A stretch of DNA of 64,000 nt from Colocasia esculenta (lineage: Eukaryota > Streptophyta > Magnoliopsida > Alismatales > Araceae), in NCBI GenBank assembly GCA_014218235.1, contig CM024758.1, positions 97,191,698-97,255,697 of the forward strand. Direction: 5' to 3'. Below are positions 55,814 to 64,000 of this stretch, piece after piece (positions within the stretch are counted from its first letter, which is position 1; each line of letters begins with the position of its first letter). The position numbers and the translations under genes are program-made. The notes beneath the pieces were generated by a model. The model was not told the DNA's origin. It did not search any database and saw only the letters and a list, made by a program, of their open reading frames with translations.

Positions 55814-58800
55814 TGTAACACCCCGGAAATTCAGTAATTGGAAAAATAGAAATAAATCGAAAATGATAAATTCAATATTTGTGAAATAGCAAAAATGCAC
55901 GTGTTATTATCGTACACACAAAAACCCATTATAAAATTTCATAAAAATCATAGTTCAACTCTAAATAATGCTCCCTAATGACCCACAGAGAAATTCGTGC
56001 AAAGGAAAATCGGATGGTCTAAGTTTAAGGCGTTTTGCGACTGAGTATCGTAATCAGGGGATAAGTCACGAAATCATTATCACACATACTTAGATGAGTC
56101 AGAAAAATTAAATAAAAATCATAGATAGACTTCAATAATATCCTCTAATGATCCATCAGAATTTTGGGTCAATAAAGTCATTTGGGATATATTTACGAGT
56201 TAGTGTGACTTCTTATCGTAATTAAGAAATAAGTTGGACAACCCATTATTAGGTGTATAAAATGAAATCATAAACTAAATGAGAAATTTATGGTGGACTC
56301 CAAACAATATGAGGGGATAGTCCATAAAAGAAATCGGATGAATGTACAACTTATGTCACATGAACAAATTCAAGTATGAAATTAGTAAATAAATAACTTC
56401 CATATTATCGGAATGATAGAACTTACGTACCACTATCGTACATGAGAAAACACATCAGAAAATTCCGTAAAAATTATAAACCTACCCCAAATATTATTCC
56501 TAAGCGTTTCACGAAGGAATTCGTGCAACAAAAACTCTGATTGGCCAAGTGTACGTCACACATGATAAATTACCCGAATTTAGAAACTAAGTCGGAAAAT
56601 TGTTAACGCGGAAAAATAACCCGACCATAAATTAAATAAACATGTTGGAGAGACTTCCAACATCATGTATTAATAACCCATTAACAAGATTGGGCCAATA
56701 GAGCACATTTGGCCCAAGGATAAAAATTAGGACAAGAAAATACCCAGAAATTCGTGTATGTAATTATGCAATAATTAGGGAGGGCAATTTAGGGTTAAAA
56801 TTAGGGTAATTAGTCATGCAAGGTAAGCCAAAACCGGACCCAACTCTAAGAGGTGGTTCCCAAACCTTTGCTACCTCCTTTGGGTGAGAGAATCCCAGAT
56901 TTTGGAAAGTAAGAAACAGAATTCGCAGCCCCTTTCCTAGTCCCGTTAGGGCTTGTAAATACACTTCAAATCTATAATAACTCGTCTTTAAACTCTTGGG
57001 GAAGGTTTAGAAACAAGTTGGGGTCGTGAGCAGCAAGTTTGGAGCGCTGGAGGAGTGGAGAACGGCTGGGGAAAATGTGGTCTTCCTCAACCTCGCTCTG
57101 CATCAACCCAGAAATCTGCAGAGAGTTATTAGCATTCAAAGGTAGGTGTTCTCGGGCCAAGATTAAATAAACCAACACCATCATGTAGATCTTCGAGTCT
57201 AGGTTCATTTGCACTTGGTTTGACTAATTTCCATGGAGTATACATTGTGTATTCGTAGTTTTCCCTAAGTCACGCACAGTTGGGGCTTTTCCCGTTCTTC
57301 TTATTATGCACGCGATTTGATACCAATTAGACTAAACTTCCTTCATTAAAGTTCTTCTACCTGTAGTCACATCATCTTTTATGTTGGACGTTTTGTCTAA
57401 AAGTCTTCGTTAGAGAGTTATAAGCGTGGTAAGAGAGTCGCTGCATGATACTGCGATTTCGGGCTGCACTTAGCTTTATGTTCTTCATATATTTCTCGGG
57501 ATTCAAAACCGAATTAGATCAAACCCCCAACATTAAAGTTCTCCTACTATTGTCCTCGTCATATTTCGTGTTGAACGTTTTGTCTAAATGTCATTCGTTA
57601 GAGAGTTATAAGAGGGGCAAGTAAATCGCTGCATGAGATGTGTTTTCGGGTTACACTTGACCTATATGTTTTTTTCTGGGAGGGCTCTAGTGTCGACACT
57701 ACTTGATCTAGTGTCGACACACTGTCCCAATTAGTCCAAAAGGTGTTCTGGGAAGGCCTCTAGTGTCGACACTACTTGATCTAGTGTCGACACACTGTCC
57801 CATACTGGCACAACAGGTTTTCTGGGAAGGTCTCTAGTGTCGACACTACTTGATCTAGTGTCGACACCCTGTACAGACCTGTTGACTGGGTTTTCTGGGA
57901 GCTATCTCTAGTGTCGACACTACTTGATCTAGTGTCGACACTACTTGACCAGTTCTTCATTATTTTGCCTTGTGTTTGAAGCATTGTGTCGACACCAGTA
58001 AGGGGTGTGTCGACACTACCTTTGCAAAAATATTGCATGTCTTGGGTCTGATCATTACATGGTGACTACTAGCATGTGCATGATGTTATATAGTATGCAT
58101 GGACCTAAAAGAAATCAACCCATTGAAAAAAAATGGTAATGATATGAATACGATTCTAATGTGTAATTGTGATTGATCTTATGTCCACTGGATTATCTTG
58201 TGATCTTAGTTATTGTCAATTGATATGATAAGAATATGATATGAATGTGGGGATGAATACATGTTAGTATGGACTTGTTAGTGGAGTTAATGTCATGATT
58301 CGCATATGAGTTTCAATAGTTACATACTTTCCAGTGTTCAATTAATTATTTGTCCATATGCATACATGCTAGGAAACATCCGTAACTCGTCACTTACATA
58401 TTTGCACGAATAGGCACACCCTTCTTGGGGAATTGGGAGCTCTCTGCCGGTTATTCTGAATTGGTAGACTAGCGACCTTTTCCTTAAGACCTCTGTAAGT
58501 CTCCGCTCTCTATGGATTTCCACATAGAGGCCGATCTGGTTGTACCATAAAGTACCCTGGAGATTGAAAGCACATGTCTGCATACTATCTGTCTTTAGAA
58601 ACATCCTCATGTCAAGACATTAACGAATTATGAAACATAAGATACGTCGTTATACTGCCCTTTTGTTCTCTTGAGCTAATTTTCATACCTTGACTCTATG
58701 AATGATCGTGTTCCTTTTACTATAAGCTTGTTATTGAAACTCTGTGGCCATAATATGAATATGTTTGTTCGGCACAATGGGACTTCGGTCCATTTGACCA

Positions 58801-59614
58801 ATGCCTGTGCAATAGGGGCCCTGTCTGGTCCTAGGGAGGAGCGCCCCAACGTACTTATTAACTGCGGGAGTATGGACTTGTGGTGCGTGGCATGGCACTG
58901 ATCCTATATGCAAGAGTTGTGAAATTTGTGCCTTTGTTTGATATGATAAGTTTGATTTGATACGATATGATAAGATTTGATATGATAAGTCTGATCATGT
59001 GAATACGTGATATCTGTGAATATGGCCAATCTCTTTTGATATGATTCTACTCTTGAAATATTGTCCATTGTATATGCAATTCGATATTTGATTTGATATG
59101 TCATCCGTTCTATTTCCTCTATTCAACTTGTTAGAAAGCATGCATTGTCATCATATTCATGTGCATATCTGCCTATTTAAAATGTTAATCATGTATATTA
59201 GTGCCCGCACAATATTGAGATGTAAATCCTACTGAGCTAGTTCGCTCACCCCTATCAACCTGCCCCTTTCAGGTAGTGATGAGGAACCAGAGGAGTCGGA
59301 TGGGGCAGGGCAAGAGTGATGAGCACCCCCATATGAGTAGTTGACAGTTTAGGAGTAGATATTTGAGTAGTCTGTGTAATAGTGATTCTTTTCTGGAAGT
59401 TTTATTGAATAATGGACCCTTTAGCTGGTTCTTTCTATGCAAGGTTGTAATTAGTTGAATGAAATGGAATAAAGTATATTTTTGGTGACCATATTATAGT
59501 CTCAAATGTGTTCTTTTGTTCAATCGTGACTCTGCACTATTCAATTGTGATACGTCTATTTGTATCGTTCACGTCCCCCGGTATTTATTCCGCTGCTAAT
59601 ATCGGGGCGTGACA
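55814..59614 (+). repeat. Solo LTR B2 of gypsy family B, 3.8 kb
   Basis: TGTAACACCCCGG to GGGGCGTGACA with an exact 5-bp duplication. It splits the integrase between TD and GQTER. No internal gene. The first 1.3 kb are close to the fragment at 17138-18502, and the rest aligns with solo LTR B1. Carries a GTGTCGACAC array and the splice-site-like block near 59229-59274. Confidence 0.95.
57688..58018. repeat. GTGTCGACAC tandem array in solo LTR B2
   Basis: Four paired units of about 72 bp ('ctagtgtcgacactacttga', then 'tctagtgtcgacac') plus a distal pair near 57987-58015, the same arrangement as in B1 but with fewer units and different spacers. Confidence 0.95.
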
Positions 59615-60370
59615 CAGATGGTCAGACAGAAAGAACAATACAGACAATTGAAGATATGTTACGAGCATGCTGTTTAGTATGGGGAGGCAGCTGGGAGCAC
59701 CATCTAGGCATGGTAGAGTTGGCTTATAATAATAGTTATCACACCAGTATTGGAATGGCACCGTATGAAGCATTATATGGAAGGCCGTGTAGAACACCAC
59801 TGAATTGGCATGAGGTGGGAGAAAGATAGGTAATGGGTCCTGAGTTGATTCAGCAGACTACAGAAATGGTCAGGTTCATTAAGGAAAGTTGCAAGCTGCC
59901 CAAAGCCGGCAGAAAAGCTATGCAGATAAACGTCGCAGGCCACTTCAATTTGAAGTTGGAGATTTTGTTTTCCTGAGAGTTTACCCTACTAATGGTGTTT
60001 CGAGGTTTAGTAAGAAAGGAAAGTTGAGCCCAAGGTATGTAGGGCCCTTTCAAGTGTTGGAAAGAATCGGGGAGACTGCCCACAAAATTGATTTGCCAGC
60101 TGATTTTACTGATGCTCATGACGTTTTCCATGTTTCCATGTTGAGGAAATGTATTGAAGATCCAGCACAGATAGTCAGTTATCAACGGGATGAGTTGAAA
60201 CAAGATATATCTATGCCAGAATACCCAGTGCGGATCACAGGCCGCAGAACACAGAAGTTGAGAAACAAAAAATTGATTTAGTAAAAGTTAGATGGGAAAA
60301 TAGGCAGGGAGGAGAAGATACATAGGAGTTAGCCGAGGAAATGACTAAAACGTATCCTTATTTATTTGAG
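59615..60370 (+). pseudogene. Element D integrase C-terminal part and chromodomain
   Basis: After the insertion the frame continues GQTERTIQTIEDML (catalytic Glu), LAYNNSYHTSIGMAPYEALYGRPC and LNWHEVGER, then a TAG. The 59889-60281 frame gives LQFEVGDFVFLRV, GPFQVLERIGETAHKIDLP and DAHDVFHVSML. After a stop, LVKVRWENRQGGEDT and a second nonsense codon end the chromodomain tail. Closely matches element F. Confidence 0.9.
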
Positions 60371-60464
60371 TAAGTTTTTAAATCATTTTAGATGATAGTA
60401 TAAATTGTGATGTTTAAAGCTTTAAATGTGTGAATTGTGATTTGAATTTCGAGGTCGAAATTTC

Positions 60465-60481
60465 TTTTTAGATGATAGTAA
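60465..60481 (+). promoter_or_regulatory. Polypurine tract region of gypsy D
   Basis: TTTTTAGATGATAGTAA immediately before the 3' LTR, matching the equivalent site in element F. Confidence 0.7.
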
Positions 60482-62564
60482 TGTAACGTCGCGCATTTTT
60501 CGGATCCTTGTGGATCCCTTGATCAGTGGATGTGGTGGCCAGTGTGTGGCCAATGTAGTGTTTTACAGGTTTGTGAATAGGTTTTGGGGTGTTGTGGGCC
60601 GGCAGGATGGGCCCCAAACACCTGCCCGTTCATAGTTTGTGAACGCGATAGCGAGGGGCGTCACATTCTGAAAGCGACGGTCCTGCACGTCGCGTTCCTG
60701 TTGCAGCCGCTGAGCGGTCGTCGTCTGCATGCGCGCCGCGTGTTGCGCGCTGGGCAGCATGCAGACGTCAGCTTTGGGAAGGCGACGCCCTACCCCATCA
60801 CATTCAGATCGCGACAGAGAGGTACACATTCCCAACTTCCAGGTGTTTTTAACTAACTTTGGCCATGCAGAGCTGCAGTGCGCTCTGCTCGGCCAGGGGT
60901 AGGTGCTGTGGCGATTTTTGGGGCGATTCGTCGGTTTGGTGGCATTTTTGGCGTGCTCTCGCCGCGAGGATCTTGCGTGGAGCGGGAGAAACACCGAGAA
61001 AGTGTCGTTCTTCGTGTTCTTCACAAAGGTGGGGTGATTCCTCCCGTGTTTGGGGCTATGGATCTCATGTGATGATGATAGAAGGTGTTAGTTGCTTTAA
61101 GAACAGTAGATAACATGTTAGGGCACACATTAATGCATGAAAAATGAGAATAAAACGTGGTTTGTGTGGTATGAGGAGGTAATCAGGACTGAGCAATCCA
61201 GATTAGGGTTCCTATCTATGAAGGCAACAAAGCCCCCTATCGCGTTCTGAACGCGACAGGCCGACCCCTCACGTTTAGGTTATGAACGCGACATATCGGG
61301 GTGTCGCGTTCTGAAGGCGACACTACCCTACGTCACGAACTCAGCCGAGAGGTCATGTTGTGCATGGTTTAAACGGCAGAATTATCCGATTATTGATATT
61401 TTATGTGTATGGCAAGTATAAGCGGTGCATTGGCACCCGTAACGCTCTGTGAGCGTGTTGTTTACGAGGCTAGCGTGCTGTTTACGAGGCTAGCAAGTGG
61501 TTTAAGTGATTGGCGTGTTGTCCACGTGAATAGTGTGTTGTGTTCACGTGGTTGCGTGAGGTTTCACGTGGTTTGCGCAGTATGCACGTGGTTTGTGTGT
61601 GCGTGGCAAGTAGCACGACGCCTACCGTGGTTACCTCTTCAGTTGGGTGCCCCAGGTTCTATGTGAGCCAGGCACGTGTGTTGTGCTCAGGGCTTGTCCC
61701 GGTACTTGTGTTGTGCCGTCGAGGTCTGTGTCATTTGTCGTGGACACCCTCACTCCTGTGTTTTGAGTTCTATGTCCGGCTGAGGGAAAGACGACAGTAG
61801 GACAGCGACTTGTGAGAGAGTTTGTTGTTTTTTGCTTGTAGCGCACTCGTAGTTCGGGGTACAGACACCAGTAGACATCACTGGTCCCCAGCTAGTCCTA
61901 TTTCCAGTGCCTCACTTTAGGTAGCTCAGGCCAGGGTCCCTAAAGGAGTCAGGCATGGACCCGTGGCAGTGTGGTCCGCGGGTGTGGTGTTAGTTGGTCT
62001 CCACAGTTGTTTTGCTTGTTTTAGTGGAGCGGCAGCTGGAGCTTTCGTCCATGGCTGCGAGGCTGAGAGGTAGACCTATGTGGTTTGTCCGAGTCAGTTG
62101 CTAGTGTCGCGAACCAGTCTACGTGGCTCGAGTGTGGCAGACTCTACTTTAGCACGTACATCGAGTTGTGGTTTTGTCGTATATTTATTAATGTTGGTTT
62201 TCGTTGACGGTAAGTAGTAAGTGGTATTTACAACTTTAATATTCTTCTTAGCCGTTCTATAAATTGCTGGCGTAGCTTCCTGCTTTCGTACTTGAGTTTG
62301 GTTTGCTCGTTTTTGGGGGAGTTTCCCTACTGAGCCAGTGATTTGCGAGGCTCACCCCTACTCCCTACAGGTGAAGGAGAGCAAGAGGTTTCTCTACCGT
62401 CTTCCAGTTCAGAGCCGCATCGCAGCGGAGTTGGGCCGACACCTCCAGCAGTGTAGTTCTTTTTCCAATTGTACCTCGAGGTATGCCTCGGGCTCTTGTA
62501 CCTTACTTGACTTTTTTTGAAATTTGGCTATGTAAATCCAATGTAAATATGTGTGACATTGTGA

Positions 62565-62602
<38 letters not shown>

Positions 62603-62730
62603 TGTGTTCCTTTATGTTTTCACGGACATTTGTGTGATATCCCTTTCGAGGCTACGTCACGTTCGCGGGAGACGGAGACATGTCAAGCTCCTTACTGGGT
62701 TAACGGGTTTGAACGACGTGGTCCGTCACA
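60482..62730 (+). repeat. 3' LTR of gypsy element D
   Basis: TGTAACGTCG to GTCCGTCACA, about 2.25 kb, uninterrupted. Collinear with the 5' LTR from about 60540 on, but lacks roughly 400 bp found near the start of the other copy. It preserves the copia J target intact at about 62070. Contains CGCGTTC, T, GAACGCG (61241-61255) and the splice-site-like block at 62327-62375. Confidence 0.9.
62566..62599. repeat. (AT)n microsatellite in D 3' LTR
   Basis: About sixteen AT units. The other LTR has only 'catatatacatatcag' here (39296-39312), so the run expanded in this copy. Confidence 0.9.
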
Positions 62731-63520
62731 CTTTGAGGTACTCTAACCACCTTCTTTGTCTCATGTTAAGTTCCTTCTGTAAGAATAGGTATTTCAAACT
62801 CTTGTGATCAGAAAAGACTTTAAATTGTTCCCCATAAATGTAGTGCCTCCATATTTTCAAGGCGAACACTACGGCTGCTAATTCTAGGTCATGTACAGGA
62901 TAATTTACTTCATGGTTTTCAATTGTCTCGAGGCATATGCTATTACCTTTCCTTGTTGCATCAGGACACATCCTAATCCTGTTCCAGAAGCATCTAAGTA
63001 GATTTCAAATCCTCCCTCTTCAGTGGGTAAGGCGAGGACAGGAGCAGAAGTCAGACACTTCTTCAAGTTGTTAAAACTCTCTTCACACTTATCAGTCCAC
63101 ACAAATGGATTTTCCTTCCGGGTCAACTTGGTTAATGGCACTGCGATCTTTGAGAAATCCTTTATATGAATCTTCGATAATACCCTGCTAATCCTAGAAA
63201 GCTTCTGATCTCCGTGACACTTGTCGGTCTTTCCCATTTCAATACAGCCTCCAATTTTGATGGATCCACAGCGATACCATCTTTGGTTACCACATGCCCC
63301 AAAAAGGATACCTCTTCCAGCTAGAATTCACATTTACTCAGCTTGGCATACAGTTTATTCTCCCTCAGAATTTGCAATGCAATCCTCAAATGTTCCTCAT
63401 GCTCTTCTTTTGTTTTGGAATAGATCAATATGTCATCAATGAATACCACCCCCAATTTATCGAGGTAGGGTGATAAATACTATTCATCGCGGCATAAAAA
63501 CTGCAGGAGCATTTGTTGTA
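62731..63520 (-). pseudogene. Gypsy pol fragment E: RT connection and RNase H
   Basis: Minus strand. From about 63500, TNAPAVF-like and FIDDILIYSKT remnants; then LRIALQILREN, FLGHVV, and ERPTSVTEIRSFLGLAGYY in broken frames. The 63237-62905 frame holds FSKIAVPLTKLTRKENPFVW and IYLDASGTGLGCVLMQQGKV. The 62971-62726 frame holds VHDLELAAVVFALKIWRHY and FSDHKSLKYLFLQKELNMRQRRW. It stops exactly at the edge of D's LTR. Its missing 3' half is not found at D's other side. Sequence differs from A, D and F, so it is a separate family. Confidence 0.85.
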
Positions 63521-63529
63521 GTTGAAGCA

Positions 63530-64000
63530 ATGAACAGGATGCAGTGAATGGGAATCACCACCCTTTCCGAGGTAAGTTATCCGGACCTCGTAAAGGCCTT
63601 TTATGTTTGTCTGAGAACAGAGGAAGACGGGTCCCTGATTTCATCTGTCAAGGGAACCCAGATCAAGATAGATCATGAGTTGTTACATTCATTGTTTGGA
63701 GTAAAAACTTCCGGGCATAGTGGGGTTCACACCGTGGACGCCCAAGTTAAAGGTCTTGGTATTGTAGGACCGAGATTCAGATTGAAAGATGGTAAATTAG
63801 ACATTAACCAACTGAATGCTTTCAATTGCCTCCTCCATTTCATAGTCTGTCAGATTTTGGTTCCAAGAAGCGCCACTTTCTCCACCTGTACCAAAGCAGA
63901 CTCAGACATGATGTTCTGGCCATACAGAACAAGGACATCAATATGGCCGCAGTGATGATTGAAAGGATGAGATTTGCCCGTGATCAAATTTGGGATACAA
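63530..64000 (+). pseudogene. Second plant-transposon-protein-like extra ORF, partial
   Basis: The plus frame from 63548 contains EVSYPDLVKAFYVCLRTEEDG, similar in pattern to CYPRLVREFYKNLTCTEEG of the ORF in copia H. Then HSLFGVKTSGHSG and NAFNCLLHFIVCQILVPRS. A one-base loss near 63918 shifts the frame; the other frame continues as AIQNKDINMAAVMIERM and runs out of the window. Probably the additional ORF of a copia element whose remainder lies to the right. It abuts gypsy fragment E at about 63520. Confidence 0.6.

Overview
This window is plant nuclear DNA, and almost all of it is nested LTR retrotransposons. Evidence for a plant: primer-binding sites complementary to the plant initiator-Met tRNA, Ty3/gypsy chromovirus and Ty1/copia SIRE-type polyproteins, MITE-like, SINE-like and Helitron-like debris, and one short intron-containing host exon. 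Everything points to a flowering plant with a repeat-rich genome. I cannot name the species. No rRNA, functional tRNA, CRISPR array or intact multi-exon host gene is visible.

Layout. 1-2392: minus-strand copia gag and LTR debris plus a small hAT-like MITE, probably inside the first intron of a host gene. 2393-2644 (minus): first coding exon of that gene, resembling the N-terminus of MINU/CHR12-type SWI2/SNF2 ATPases; its promoter and 5' leader lie to about 3060. 3061-5830: AT-rich DNA with a diverged tandem repeat, a SINE-like element and a foldback element. 5838-6750: copia LTR K (minus). 6751-9182: 5' LTR, PBS and leader of gypsy element C (plus). 9183-29876: gypsy element A (minus), broken up by a TIR element, a Helitron end, copia G, a gypsy family-B LTR fragment and copia fragment H. 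29877-32061: DNA-transposon-like debris and copia LTR I (plus). 32062-62730: gypsy element D (plus). Its 5' LTR holds the short non-autonomous copia J (34057-38801), its gag holds complete gypsy F (40612-52995, minus), F's gag holds a solo LTR of family B (47141-50374), and D's integrase holds a second family-B solo LTR (55814-59614). 62731-63520: gypsy pol fragment E (minus). 63530-64000: part of a second plant-transposon-protein-like ORF.

Four insertions are supported by 5-bp target-site duplications: F CTACA, solo B1 TTGGA, solo B2 CAGAT, and J GACCT/GACTT. The uninterrupted copy of J's target lies at about 62075 in D's other LTR. A and D have no matching duplication, so their ends are probably recombinant or deleted. 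Every gag-pol has stops or frameshifts; in A the reverse-transcriptase DD is NN.

Two patterns stand out. First, every LTR family here, copia and gypsy alike, carries arrays of a family-specific short motif that contains CG and is palindromic or hairpin-forming. Copia H and gypsy B even share the same core, GTGTCGACAC. Second, the LTRs of gypsy families B, C, D and F share a block shaped like a 3' splice site (TACTGAGC, GCTCAYCCC, pyrimidines, then usually CAG|GTGA).
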